Origin: Sipunculus nudus
Lineage: Eukaryota; Annelida; Sipuncula; Golfingiida; Sipunculidae
Direction of reading: 5' to 3'
NCBI GenBank assembly: GCA_026874595.1
Contig: CM049313.1
Span: 28,022,008 to 28,086,007, forward strand
Length of the DNA: 64,000 bases
Below are positions 1 through 13,085 of the stretch, piece after piece (position 1 is the stretch's first letter; the number at the start of each line of letters is the position of its first letter). Under the pieces are notes generated by a model. It saw nothing but the letters and a program-made list of their open reading frames with translations, was not told the DNA's origin and made no database searches. The translations under genes and the position numbers were made by a program.

Positions 1-3000
1 GTGTGCTCATCTTGTATTTCAAGGGTTAGGGTTTACCCATATCTATGTGACAGGCACATTGTACAGTGACACAGTCTGCTCATCTTGTATTTCAAGGGTT
101 AGGGTTTCAATCATCTATGTGACAGGCACACTGTACAGTGATACAGTGTGCTCATCTTGTATTTCAAGGGGTTAGGGTTTCACCTATATCTATATGACAG
201 CCATTATTTTAATATTGTGACACAGTATACACATCTTGTATTTCAAGGGTTACAATTTCAGCCATATCTATGTGACAGGCACATTGTACAGTGACACAGT
301 GTGCTCATCTTGTATTTCAAGGGTTAGGGTTTCACCCATATCTATATGACACCCATATTTTTAATATTGTGACACAGTGTACTCATCTTGTATTTCAAGG
401 GTTAAGGTTTTACCTATATCTTTATGACAACGTATTTTTAATATTGTGACACAGCATGCTCATCTTGTATTTCAAAGGTTACAATTTCAGCCATATCTAT
501 GTAACAGGCACATTGTACAGTGACACCGTGTGCTCATCTTGTATTTTAAGGGTTAGGGTTTCACCCATATCTATGTGAAAGGCACATTTCACAGTGATAC
601 TCATTCACTTTGATTCAGCCTTCTGAAATCAGTTTGGCAAAAGCCAAACAAAAGGCCTATTAACCAGCAATATACTATTGTGACTAGTGTGTTCATCTTG
701 TATTTCAAGGGTTTAGGGTTTTATCCATATCTATATGACAGCCACACTGTATTATGAAACGGTAAGCTCATCTTGTATTTCAAGGGTTAGGGTATCACCT
801 ATATCTATATGACAGCCATATTTTTAATACTGTGACACAGTGTGCTCATATTGTATTTCAAGGGTTAGGGTTTCACTCATATCTATGTGACAGGAACATT
901 GCACAGTGACACAGTGTGCTCATCTTGTATTTCAAGGGTTAGGGTTTCACCTATATCTATATGACAGCCATATTTTTAATATTATGACACAGTGTACCCA
1001 TCTTGTATTTCAAGGGTTAAGGTTTTACCTATATCTTTACGACAGCTGTATTTTTAATATTGTGACACAGCATGTTCATCTTGTATTTCAAGGGTTAGGG
1101 TTTCACCTATATCTATGTGACAGGCACATTGTACAGTGACACAGTGTGCTCATCTTGTATTTCAAGGGTTAGGGTTTACCCATATCTATGTGACAGGCAC
1201 ATGGTACAGTGACACAGTGTGCTCATTTTGTATTTCAAGGGTTAGGGTTTCACCCATATCTATATGACAGCCATATTTTTAATATTGTGACACAGTGTGC
1301 TCATCTTGTATTTCAAGGGTTTAGGTTTTACCTATATCTTTATGACAGCTGTATTTTTTATATTGTGACACAGCGTGCTCATCTTGTATTTCAAGGGTTA
1401 CAATTTCAGCCATATCTATGTAACAGGCACATTGTACAGTGACACCGTGTGCTCATCTTGTATTTTAAGGGTTAGGGTTTCACCCATATCTATGTGAAAG
1501 GCACATTTCACAGTGATACTCATTCACTTTGATTCAGCCTTCTGAAATCAGTTTGGCAAAAGCCAAACAAAAGGCCTATTAACCAGCAATATACTATTGT
1601 GACTAGTGTGTTCATCTTGTATTTCAAGGGTTTAGGGTTTTATCCATATCTATATGACAGCCACACTGTATTATGAAACTGTAAGCTCATCTTGTATTTC
1701 AAGGGTTAGGGTATCACCTATATCTATATGACAGCCATATTTTTAATACTGTGACACAGTGTGCTCATATTGTATTTCAAGGGTTAGGGTTTCACTCATA
1801 TCTATGTGACAGGAACATTGCACAGTGACACAGTGTGCTCATCTTGTATTTCAAGTGTTAGGGTTTCACCTATATCTATATGACAGCCATATTTTTAATA
1901 TTATGACACAGTGTACCCATCTTGTATTTCAAGGGTTAAGGTTTTACCTATATCTTTATGACAGCTGTATTTTTAATATTGTGACACAGCATGTTCATCT
2001 TGTATTTCAAGGGTTAGGGTTTCACCTATATCTATGTGACAGGCACATTGTACAGTGACACAGTGTGCTCATCTTGTATTTCAAGGGTTAGGGTTTACCC
2101 ATATCTATGTGACAGGCACATGGTACAGTGACACAGTGTGCTCATTTTGTATTTCAAGGGTTAGGGTTTCACCCATATCTATATGACAGCCATATTTTTA
2201 ATATTGTGACACAGTGTGCTCATCTTGTATTTCAAGGGTTAAGGTTTTACCTATATCTTTATGACAGCTGTATTTTTTATATTGTGACACAGCGTGCTCA
2301 TCTTGTATTTCAAGGGTTACAATTTCAGCCATATCTATGTAACAGGCACATTGTACAGTGACACAGTGTGCTCATCTTGTATTTTAAGGGTTAGGGTTTC
2401 ACCCATATCTATGTGAAAGGCACATTTCACAGTGATATTCATTCACTTTGATTCAGCCTATTGAAATCAGTTCATCAAAAGCTAAACAAAAGGCCTATTG
2501 GCCAGCAATATACTATTGTGACTAGTGTGTTCATCTTGTATTTCAAGGGTTAGGGTTTTATCCATATCTATATGACAGCCACATTGTATTGTGAAACGGT
2601 AAGCTCATCTTGTATTTCAAGATTTAGAGTTTCACCTATATCTATATGACAGCCATATTTTTAATACTGTGACACAGTGTACTCATCTTGTATTTCAAGG
2701 GTTAAGGTTTTACCTACATCTTTATGACAGCTGTATTTTTAATATTGTGACACAGCATGCTCATCTTGTATTTCATGGGTTAGGGTTTCACCCATATCTA
2801 TATGACAGCCATATTTTTAATATTGTGACCAAGTGTACTCATCTTGTATTTCAAGGGTTAAGGTTTTACCTATATCTTTATGACAGCTGTATTTTTAATA
2901 TTGTGACACAGCATGCTCATCTTGTATTTCAAGGGTTACAATTTAAGCCATATCTATGTAACAGGCACATTGTACAGTGACACCGTGTGCTCATCTTGTA

Positions 3001-6000
3001 TTTTAAGGGTTAGGGTTTCACCCATATCTATGTGAAAGGCACATTTCACAGTGATACTCATTCACTTTGATTCAGCCTTCTGAAATCAGTTTGGCAAAAG
3101 CCAAACAAAAGGCCTATTAACCAGCAATATACTATTGTGACTAGTGTGTTCATCTTGTATTTCAAGGGTTAGGGTTTTATCCATATCTATATGACAGCCA
3201 CACTGTATTATGAAACGGTAAGCTCATCTTGTATTTCAAGGGTTAGGGTATCACCTATATCTATATGACAGCCATATTTTTAATACTGTGACACAGTGTG
3301 CTCATATTGTATTTCAAGGGTTAGGGTTTCACTCATATCTATGTGACAGGAACATTGCACAGTGACACAGTGTGCTCATCTTGTATTTCAAGGGTTAGGG
3401 TTTCACCTATATCTATATGACAGCCATATTTTTAATATTGTGACACAGTGTACCCATCTTGTATTTCAAGGGTTAAGGTTTTACCTATATCTTTATGACA
3501 GCTGTATTTTTAATATTGTGACACAGCATGTTCATCTTGTATTTCAAGGGTTAGGGTTTCACCTATATCTATGTGACAGGCACATTGTACAGTGACACAG
3601 TGTGCTCATCTTGTATTTCAAGGGTTAGGGTTTACCCATATCTATGTGACAGGCACATGGTACAGTGACACAGTGTACTCATCTTGTATTTCAAGGTACT
3701 CATCTTGTATTTCAAGGGTTAAGGTTTTACCTACATCTTTATGACAGCTGTATTTTTAATATTGTGACACAGCATGCTCATCTTGTATTTCAAGGGTTAG
3801 GGTTTCACCCATATCTATGTGACAGGCACATTGTACAGTGACACAGTGTGCTCATCTTGTATTTCAAGGGTTAGGGTTTCACTCATATCTATGTGACAGG
3901 CACACTGTACAGTGACACAGTGTGCTCATCTTGTATTTCAAGGGTTAGGGTTTCACTTATATCTATATGACAGCCATATTTTTAATATTGTGACACAGTA
4001 TGCACATCTTGTATTTCAAGGGTTACAGTTTAAGCCATATCTATGTGACAGGCACATTGTACAGTGACACAGAGTGCTCATTTGTATTTCAAGGGTTAGG
4101 GTTTACCCGTATCTATGTGACAGGCACATGGTACAGTGACACAGTGTGCTTATTTCGTATTTCAAGGGTTAGGGTTTCACCCATATCTATATGACAGCCA
4201 TATTTTTAATATTGTGACACAGTGTACTCATCTTGTATTTCAAGGGTTAAGGTTTTACCTATATCTTTATGACAGCTGTATTTTTAATATTGTGACACAG
4301 CATGCTCATCTTGCATTTCAAGGGTTACAATTTCAGCCATATCTATGTAACAGTCACATTGTACAGTGACACAGTGTGCTCATCTTGTATTTTATGGGTT
4401 AGGGTTTCACCCATATCTATGTGAAAGGCACATTTCACAGTGATACTCATTCACTTTGATTCAGCCTTTTGAAATCAGTTCGGAAAAAGCTAGACAAAAG
4501 GCCTATTGGCCAGTAATATACTACTGTGACTAGTGTGTTCATCTTGTATTTCAAGGGTTAGGGTTTTATCCATATCTATATGACAGCCACATTTTTAATA
4601 TTGTGACACATTGTACTCATCTTGTATTTCACGGGTTAAGGTTTTACCTATATCTTTATGACAGCTGTATTTTTAATATTGTGACACAGCATGCTCATCT
4701 TGTATTTCAAGGGTTAGGGTTTCACCCTTATCTATGTGACAGGCACATGGTACCGTGACACAGTGTGCTCATCTTGTATTTCAAGGGTTAGGGTTTCACT
4801 CATATCTATGTGACAGGAATATTGTACAGTGACACAGTGTGCTCATCTTGTATTTTATGGGTTAGGGTTTCACCCATATCTATGTGAAAGGCACATTTCA
4901 CAGTGATACTCATTCACTTTGATTCAGCCTTTTGAAATCAGTTCGGAAAAAGCTAGACAAAAGGCCCATCGGCCAGTAATATACTATTGTGACTAGTGTG
5001 TTCATCTTGTACTTCAAGGGTTAGGGTTTTATCCATATCTTTATGACAGCCACATTTTTAATATAGTGACACATTGTACTCATCTTGTATTTCACGGGTT
5101 AAGGTTTTACCTATATCTTTATGACAGCTGTATTTTTAATATTGTGACACAGCATGCTCATCTTGTATTTCAACGGTTAGGGTTTCACCCTTATCTATGT
5201 GACAGGCACATGGTACCGTGACACAGTGTGCTCATCTTGTATTTCAAGGGTTAGGGTTTCACTCATATCTATGTGACAGGAATATTGTACAGTGACACAG
5301 TGTGCTCATCTTGTATTTCAAGGGTAAGGGTTTCACCTATATCTATATGACAGCCATATTTTTAATATTGTGACACAGTGTACTCATCTTGCATTTCAAG
5401 GGTTAAGGTTTTACCTATATTTTTATGACAGCTATATTTTTAATATTGTGACACAGCATGTTCATCTTGTAGTTAAAGGGTTTGGGTTTCACCTATACCT
5501 ATATGACAGGCACATTGTACAGTGACACAGTATGCTCATCTTGTATTTCAAGGGTCAGGGTTTCATCCATATATATGGGACAGGACATTGTACAGTGACA
5601 CAGTGTGCTCATAATGTATTTCAAGGGTTAGGGTTTCACCAATACCTATGAGACAGGCACATTTAACAGTGACCAATTTGCTCATCTTGTATTTCAAGGG
5701 TTAGGGTTTCACCCATATCAATGGGACAGGCACATTGTACAGTTACTCAGTATGCTCATCTTTTATTTCAAGGGTTAGGGTTTCACCCATATCTATGGGA
5801 CAGGCACATTGTACAGTGACACACTGTGCTCATAATGTATTTCAAGGGTAAGGGTTACACCCATATCTATGTGACAGGCACATTGTACAGTGACACAGTA
5901 TGCTCATCTTGTATTTCAAGGGTTAGGGTTTCAACCATGTCTATGGGACAGGCACATTGTAGAGTGACACAGTGTGCTCATAATGGATTTCAAGGGTTAG

Positions 6001-6320
6001 GGTTTCACCCATACCTATGAGACAGGTACATTTAACAGTGACCAATGTGCTCATCTTGTATTTCAAGGGTTAGGGTTCCACCTATATCTATATGACAGCC
6101 ACATTGTATTGTGACACACCATGTTCATCTTGTATTTCACGAGTTAGGGTGTCACTTTTATCTCTGTGACAAGCACATTTTACTTTGACAATGTGTGCAC
6201 AGGTTGTAATTCAAGGATTAGGCTTTCACCTGTATATATGTGACAGGTATGTTTTACTGTGACATAGTGTGCTCTTTGTATTTCAAGGGTTAGGGTTTCA
6301 CCCATATCTATGTGACAGGC
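1..6320 (+). repeat. 74-79 bp satellite with higher-order repeats
   Basis: About 80 head-to-tail monomers, each with a TCTTGTATTTCAAGGG core followed by TTAGGGTTTCACC and a TATCTATGTGACAGG tail. Two monomer types alternate: a 74-bp form ending in GGCACATTGTACAGTGACAC and a 78-79-bp form ending in TTTTTAATATTGTGACAC. Three monomers often sum to 231 bp, which is why short open frames recur; these are not genes. Blocks repeat as a 919-bp higher-order unit (for example 906-1825 and 1209-2128). The monomers decay from about 5,500 onward, and the array stops near 6,320. It also runs off the left edge of the window. Confidence 0.95.
595..690 (+). repeat. Spacer that punctuates the 77-bp satellite (first of six)
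   Basis: A non-monomer segment starting TCATTCACTTTGATTCAGCC interrupts the array at about 601, 1520, 2439, 3058, 4447 and 4920. Distances are 919, 919, 619, 1389 and 473 bp, so it marks the higher-order unit boundaries. Copies 1, 2 and 4 contain a perfect hairpin, GTTTGGC-AAAA-GCCAAAC. The hairpin is mutated in the other three copies. Confidence 0.85.
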
Positions 6321-8145
6321 TAGATGACAAAAATGGCCGGGTAAGGGTGGATGAGGGGGCTTTCTGGCATGACATCTCACCTTTATGGGTTCCGAAAGGG
6401 AGCTTTTTTCAAGCAAGGTACTTATTCTGTGACCCAGCCAAGATGTTTCAGACAAGTTCAAGTAATTGCCCAAAAGGGTTAAATAGGCATTGGTAACATA
6501 GCACAGTATTTCCATAGATCCTGTTATGATCATGAGAAATTACCATTTTGACCATTTTCTAATGTTATAACCTAAGAAACGCTGAACTAACTATCAATTA
6601 GGCTACAAATAATGAATTCACACAAAGAATATATGATGTGAACTCGTGAACCCAAACTGAAACTCTATCTCTATGGTAAAGATTCATTTGGTAACCTTTG
6701 TGAGCAAGGCTTTGTATTAATAAGGTCAGAATTAAACAAATATGTTGAGGGGGTTTATCAGTGCTAAGTTAAAACAGAATTTTTCTAGCTCATGTCAGGT
6801 GCTGTTAAAAGTACACTGAAAAGCTGACAATCGGTAAGGTGTATATCATGTGACAGCATACTTGTAGGCCAATGAGGTGTTGTCAGAACTGATGAAAATA
6901 TTTGCATCCTTATAGAGCTTTGAAGGGTGTTCATCACTGAAGGATGTAACAGCACTCTGACTGCAAGCACACTGGTTGTAGACTCTCTAATGTCAGAGGG
7001 TGCTACATGGTGACAATTGGTTTTGATTACCTAGGGCACTTTACTGACCAGAACAAGCAACAGCCATGAGATAGCAAAGTACTTGTATATATTCTATAGA
7101 TTACTGGTCTTTGATGACTAAAAGCGGTAAAATTATATTGCACATGATTGTGCTCATTCAAGCAGTTTTTTGACCTTGCTATTGTTAGGGGATATAACAG
7201 AGATCAGCCACCCCCCCCCCCCCCCCCCCAACCCAATAGGATGTAGGGCAACACCATCTTTCATCTTTGCATATGAACTTACTATCTCAGTTTCAAATTT
7301 TACACATTATTATGGTTCTGTGTGTAAATAAACAGTATGTATGTCCAGGTGTATATGTTAACTATAGTAAGAAAGCATGAGCAAACAAACGTCTGATACT
7401 GTGCTGTGGCAACAATTCACAAACAAGAAGCTCATTCCCCCTCCTGTATTGGCACATACCATACTACGATAAGAAAACACTATATTTCATGTATATTTAA
7501 CATGCCTGCAATGCCTGGCATGTAAATAGGCCCCTTTAATGCCTTACATACATTTAACACACATATCAACAGATAAAATGTACAGAATTTTAAGTGAAGA
7601 CAGACATTTTCTTTTAATATGATAAGGGGGAGGGAAGGGCTTTTGTCCTCTTTGTGTTGGGGGGCCTTTGTTTGTACATCCCTCCACCACCCCATAATCA
7701 AAAGAACTTTAATGTTTTTCACCACCCAAAAAGATTATATGCATATTTATTCATTGCACTAGGTAATAATGGCCACTCATTTGAAATCCTAATAAACCTT
7801 TCACTGACTTTGGGTGGTTTTACATGATCTTAAGGAATAATTGCCCAACAGAACAAGTAAACCCTATCTGGCTGCTATTCCTTACCACATGAAATGGCAA
7901 AACTTGTAACTAGCTTTTGAGTAAATTAAACCAATTCTGAACAAAACTAATTAGTGTAAAAATAAAAAAAAACACACCTGTGATAACACTGGCATCACAC
8001 AAATGAAATGTATTCAAATTAAAGCAACATTTTGAATTGGGAATTTGAATTGAATAAAAATTATTGAATTGAACTGATATTTTTCTCCAGCACATTGAAC
8101 TAAATCTGAATTGAAGTTTCATAAAATTTCTTGAATTGTAATTGA
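6321..8145. other. Non-coding stretch, no gene recognised
   Basis: Unique-looking AT-rich DNA after the satellite. I see no convincing coding exon, RNA gene or element end here apart from a poly-C run at 7,211-7,229. The short open frames on the minus strand have no family resemblance and no splice context. Confidence 0.5.
7211..7229. repeat. Poly-C tract, 19 bp
   Basis: An uninterrupted run of cytosines. It is one of four G/C homopolymers in the window (also 9,147; 13,761; 38,843). Confidence 0.95.
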
Positions 8146-8760
8146 AACAAGGGACCCATGGGTCACTGTGCTCAGCTGAAGATGGCCTTGAAGGTAAAAA
8201 TCTAAAATAATATCAAATGGAGATAAAATGAAAGAGGAAGAGGTAATATAGGCCAAGGTTGGTTTATATGATTGGTTGGTATTGATGACCAAGAAACTGT
8301 TGCAAATAATATTTTGTTACCTGACCATGTGTTTCCTAATGTTGAAACTGAAGCATGTGAGCAGTTTGTGAACAAAAGATCTGTACTGTTACCATGATCT
8401 GACGCACATTAGTTGGCTTTTTGATTAACTGTTGATATTTCAGTAGTCTACACATTTGTTCCATTGAATCTATTTTTTTTAAATATATATTATTAAATAA
8501 ATATGTATTTTTTATTTTATGAAATGTATACAGTTGAAATATAGCTAATTAACAACATAAAACAGGGCAAACAAAGCCTGATCTCCAATTCTGCTGAGGC
8601 AGGAAAATAATGAACAAATGTTTGTATTAGATCCTCATTTTTTTTATCACATCAATTATTTTTTATTATAAGTTTATAATTCTATATATTTCCAAAATAA
8701 CATATATCTGAATATAAAAGTTGATTCATAATTCTCAATTGCATCATCATAAATCACAAT
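8146..8760 (-). repeat. Dispersed repeat with CCCTTGTTT terminus, copy 1
   Basis: Begins AAACAAGGGACCCATGGGTC then GTGCTCAGCTGAAG, and matches in reverse complement the sequence at about 44,870-45,510. Shared segments include the CTGCTGAGGCAGGAAAATAA region near 8,595 and the AACATATATCTGAATATAAA region near 8,700. No reading frame is conserved, so it looks like a non-autonomous mobile element. The inner end is uncertain because similarity fades after about 8,750. Confidence 0.7.
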
Positions 8761-9330
8761 CTTGTCAGATAACACCACATCATGAATATAAGTGTTTATT
8801 TATTTTTTACCACAAAAATATATCTTTTAAATCTGCAAAACAATAAATATATAAAAATAATACTTGATTTAGATTTCACAATTATAAACTGTGTCTTTAT
8901 TTATCCATAATGTGCTTCATATTTTATAAATTGAAGCATGCTGGTGGTTTTAATTATATTTGTTAAAATCATTTAAAAGAAAATTGATTTCTTTAAAAAT
9001 GCTGCATTAACACAACATGGCATCTTCTGGATTACACCTTGAATTACTTTTCCAAGGAAAGTTTCTGTATATTGGAGTGGAAATAGCATTATAATTAAGG
9101 AGATACAGTGAAAACAATAACAATTACTGCACAACACTTTATTCATGGGGGGGGGGGGGGGGATTGGGGTGGTGATATGAGAATAACTGTGCACCTGTCA
9201 CAGCAGGGGATCTCCCCAAGTGACTGTAACAAATTAGAAACCCTGGCATGGCTTGCTTCCAGTGACCTGGAGTGGGACCCTGCATGTGTAATCTATAATC
9301 AAAGCAAATGACTACAATAGAGCCTCAAGG
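8761..9330. other. Non-coding AT-rich stretch
   Basis: No gene seen. It contains a 16-bp poly-G run at 9,147-9,162. The short open frames here read through low-complexity sequence. Confidence 0.5.
9147..9162. repeat. Poly-G tract, 16 bp
   Basis: An uninterrupted run of guanines. Confidence 0.95.
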
Positions 9331-9366
9331 AACAAGGGACCCATTAGTCACATCGCTCAGCTGAAT
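9331..9366 (-). repeat. CCCTTGTT-terminus repeat, copy 2
   Basis: AACAAGGGACCCATTAGTCA followed by CGCTCAGCTGAA. This is the same conserved ~35-bp end seen at 8,146 and, in the other orientation, at 18,561, 23,999, 35,721 and 45,475. Only the end is recognisable; the body is not delimited. Confidence 0.6.
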
Positions 9367-9677
9367 TTTGATAAATATTAGTAACTGCAAAATATTTTTA
9401 TTTCTTTTGGTTTTTCATGTATATTATCATTAGAAAAGCTATGAGAAAATGGCCCTGCTAAAATGAAACTCTGTAAATTATAGAATAATGGACATGAGCT
9501 AAACCATTTAGTGATGCACCAAGGGAACAAATAGGCCTACAGTAAGTGTTATATAAAAGTAACATTTCATAAACAAATAATGTGTGAAGGTAATTAAGTT
9601 TTCAAAAGTTAAATATATGGCCATATGAGTTAAAAATTAATTCCACAAAGTTTGACCAATATTCCTAATTTTAATAC

Positions 9678-10880
9678 TACCGTAAAATCTGTGAAATTTC
9701 GTACAGAAAAAAATAATTAAATTTGTGGAAGTCCGAAATTAAACAGTCCATTTCAGCAGTTTTAAAATTATGGTCTTGACAAGTTGAGATGCCTCGTTGG
9801 CAGTGGGCGATAATAGGAGCCTCAAGTGTTCACTCGCTGATTTTGCATTCATCTGTGTGAACCATGAAGTTTCATGAATAAAAACATTATTTTCTATACT
9901 TGTGTTGTTTATTTTATATTAAATCACTTTGGAAAAGTAATCTTAAAAAGTATATCTGAAGGATTTAATCCTGTCATGAAGCTCGACACCCGTGCATGCT
10001 TGCGTGACATCTGGGGCTTTGCCCGGAGACATCGTTTTTCAGTTGGCTTACGCATGGAAATCCCCACTGATGGTGCACAAAAAACAAGAGGTCTTTTGAT
10101 CACTTAAAGAGTTAATCGATCCTGATTTTCAAATATCAAATATCCAACCTCCGTTAAATTTCATGAACGTCTGCCAGCTCTTTGATGTACCGTTTGATCT
10201 CGTGTGACTTGATTGTTGGGTGATACGGTACCCGGGTACTCGAAACTGAGTTGTTCTGGTGTGACATTCAAGATATTTATTTTAAATGTTTTAATGGAAA
10301 TTAGCATTAATTTCAAACTGATTAACATTGCTATTACATACACCAGAGCACTGAGCTTGCTTGAAAGAGACCAATTTGAACCTGGCTTACACACGGAAAT
10401 CCCCCTTTACCGTGCACGTAAAGCTAGTGTTCTTGAGATCATTTACGGAGTTAATCCTGATTATCCAATTTCCAACCTCCGTCAAACTTCATGGACGTCT
10501 GTCAGTTATTCACGGCGTGTTGCTCGCACCCCGGACAATTAAGCAACTCACATAAGAGATATTTTAAGTTTTTTTCTAATGTCGCTGAAACAAAAATCTT
10601 AGTTTTCAGTCAAATTACATTCTATATGATGTAGCTATATTTCATATTAATTATCAATAGCATGGCATTCACATTGATTGGACCGGTAGGCTTGTTCAAA
10701 CCAGATAACAGGGTGAGGTTACGTCAGTGTTACATTCACGGCAGTCCTGCTAACGTCAAATATGGCGTAACAGACCATCGGCAGTTCGAAATTTAACATG
10801 TTATTTTAATAATTATGGTTACTGAAGAAAGACCGTGTACGAAATTCATCGAGGTACGAAATTTCACAGATTTTACGGTA
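9678..10880. mobile_element. 1.2-kb element with 27-bp terminal inverted repeats
   Basis: The ends are perfect inverted repeats: TACCGTAAAATCTGTGAAAT and 7 more bases at 9,678-9,704, with its reverse complement at 10,854-10,880. A second, looser similarity (GAAATTTCGTAC-type motifs) lies just inside each end. TTAA occurs a few bases outside both ends (9,671-9,674 and 10,883-10,886) but not flush with the repeats, so the target duplication and superfamily stay open. The inside holds two imperfect direct copies of a ~140-bp segment (about 10,035-10,180 and 10,375-10,510) sharing CGGAAATCCCC-like and CCAACCTCCGT motifs. No transposase frame is present, so it is non-autonomous. Confidence 0.8.
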
Positions 10881-11460
10881 AGTTAACAGTGTTATTCATA
10901 CCTAGGCCCCGCCAACTTTAAGAGATATGAATGAAAGGCTACAAAGTATTTATATTTATTAAATCTTGTCAATTAGCACTTACATTAGATCCTAATATTT
11001 GATCACATTTGAATATTAGGATTAAATTCCTTAAATTTTTTTCTTTAAAAAAAAAACAAAATTGTCCAAGTCTCATCAAAAAGAATATATTTAATATTAA
11101 AATTATAAGATTCATCTTGTTTATTAGTCCTGTGTATTGAAGGGGTGGGTGGGGGGAGGGGTCTCAGTTGTTACTGCTCGTTGCTGAAAAAATGTTAATT
11201 TTAAGATACATCTATTTCATAGTACAGGTCTGTTAACAGAATGGGGGGGGGGTTGCCAGAGAAAAAGGCTCCCTGTGGTATGGTCTTAACTGCGGACAGC
11301 CTGATCAAGCTCAACTCAGTGGAGAGACGGCTTGCCCTGGTGATGGGATTGCATAACATTATGCCAACAGCCTGGGGAGCATAGAGATGTGCACTGAATG
11401 ACCTACAGTCACCTAAGTGGACTGCTTGACAATGTAAGGGAATACAGTAAGAGCCTCCAA
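10881..11460. other. Non-coding stretch
   Basis: AT-rich sequence with a G-rich patch near 11,140-11,160 and 11,243-11,252. No gene or element end recognised. Confidence 0.5.
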
Positions 11461-11462
11461 AA

Positions 11463-12172
11463 AAATTCAATAACTAGCCTAATTTTGCAGCTTTTATTTT
11501 AAAATTTCAGATTTTAACAGATTAAATCCTTATGTGTACATGCTGTGAAAATTAAATCCACAGTACTTACAGGAAAAAAACGTGCCGTGGCCAAAGTTGG
11601 GCAAAATTTAAGGTACCAATTTTATATTTTTGCCAATATTTAAAAAAATTTAACAGATTTTGATCTAATTTTTGTTATACAATTAAATTTTGATTAATTA
11701 AAGTTGTATTACTGGAAAAAAGTCCCTACCTTTAACACTTTTGGTCTTAAGTGACCGAATATCTTCCCTGAGTTTTTTACAAAGTCCATTATGTTTCGGC
11801 CCATAACTTTTTTAAATGAAACAATACTGACTTAATTTCTAGCATGTACATAGGAACTATACAGAGGAACATTTATGGTAAATATGAAGAAAACCAGATG
11901 AGTGGTTTTGATATTAGCCAGTCCTGAAGTGTGAAAATAGATTTCTAATAAAAAATTGAGGTTTTTCCTCAATATCTCGAAGGAACAAAGTCTTATTGAC
12001 CCAATTTTCGGCATGGTAGGAGATTTTGAGGACATCTAACTGTATGCCAAATTTCAGATTTGTAGGTCCAATGGTGTTGAAACATGCCAGTCTTACAGAC
12101 GGACATCCGGACGGACAGACGGACAATGGACCACAACTATAGCTCAGATGACTTATAGTCAGCTGAGCTAAA
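11463..12172 (-). repeat. AGCTCAG...GTCCGTC dispersed repeat, minus copy 1
   Basis: Read on the minus strand it starts AGCTCAGCTGACTATAAGTC, continues with the complement of the GGACGGACAGACGGAC run at 12,107-12,125 and of AATGGACCACAACTATAGC, and ends near AAAATTCAATAACTAGCC. It is directly followed by a second copy in the same orientation, so the pair is a tandem doublet. No protein is encoded. Repeats with GTCCGTC runs of this kind are common in molluscs, as far as I recall. Confidence 0.75.
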
Positions 12173-12745
12173 AATTCAATAACTAGCCTAATTTTCAAGC
12201 TTTTATTTTCAAATTTCAAATTAAAACAAATTTAATACTAATGTTTACATACTGTGAAAATTAAATCAATGGTGTACTTACAGGAAAAAAAACATGCCAT
12301 GGTCAAAGTTGGGCAAAACTTTAGGTACTGATTTTATTTTTATGCTAATAACTTAAAGAATTTACAAAATTCAGATCTTATTTTGGGTAAACAATTGAAT
12401 CTTAATTAAACATAGTTATATACTTGGGGAAAATAGACACAAGTTTCTGGCATACATGTACATAGGAACTATATAGAGGTATATTTATGGTAAATATGAG
12501 GAAAAACAGATAAGTGGTTTTGTTATTAGACAGACTCCTGAAGTGTGAAAATAGCTTTTTAATTAAAAGTTGTGGTTTTTCTTTAATTTTTCAAAGGAAC
12601 AAAGTCAAAAAGACCTAGTTTTTGGCTTGGTAGTTTTTTGTATTCCTAGGTCTTACGGTTTCAAAACTTGCCACATCTACAGACGGACGGATGGACAGAG
12701 TGACTAACAAGAGACAATGGACCACGACTATAGCTCAGATGACTT
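12173..12745 (-). repeat. AGCTCAG...GTCCGTC repeat, minus copy 2, split by element A
   Basis: This tandem neighbour of the previous copy begins with the same AAAATTCAATAACTAGCC. It breaks at ...TAGCTCAGATGACTT (12,745), where the intact copy 1 continues TATAGTCAGCT. The missing end, TTATAGTCAGCTAAAAATT, reappears at 21,738. The two halves share TT, the target duplication of the intervening transposon. Confidence 0.8.
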
Positions 12746-12760
12746 CCCTTACGAAAATGA
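12746..12760 (+). repeat. Element A left terminal inverted repeat
   Basis: CCCTTACGAAAATGA. It pairs with the right end at 21,724-21,737, allowing one missing A after CCCTTAC. Confidence 0.8.
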
Positions 12761-12765
12761 AAAGT

Positions 12766-13085
12766 ACTCACATATATGTGCCTTATATGTCCCTTATAAG
12801 GGCCTTATATGTCCCTTATAAGGGACATATATTCCCATATAAATGCTGTGTATGTGAGTTATATTTATTTTGCAGCTACATGTTTAGTCAGGCATTGTTA
12901 TATGTGAGTTATAAGGGAGTTGTATGTTTGTTATTTGCCAGTTAAAAAAAAAAAGTTATAAGGGAGTTGCGCATTAGGCCATTCTGTATATTTCATTTAT
13001 ATGTGACTTGTATGGGAGATATAAGGGAAGTGCACATGAAGGAGTTCTGTATATGTCAGTTATATGTCAGTTATAAGTTTATATA
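12766..13085. repeat. Element A left subterminal array, 11-bp phased
   Basis: Successive units such as CTTATATGTCC, CTTATAAGGGC and ACATATATTCC fall about every 11 bp between 12,772 and 12,845. Looser copies (GAGTTATA, GACTTGTATG, CAGTTATATGT) follow to about 13,085. The motifs are near-palindromic (CCTTATAAGG, CATATATG). The same motifs form the right subterminal block. A helical-turn spacing is typical of clustered protein binding sites; that role is inference. Confidence 0.8.

Noticed and set aside
906-4369. Recurring 77-103 codon open frames in the first satellite
   Set aside because: Three monomers happen to total 231 bp, so the same frame reopens; no conserved start context, and copies differ by the repeat's own variation.
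1-6320. CRISPR array
   Set aside because: No unique spacers of regular size; the units are contiguous satellite monomers in a eukaryotic context.
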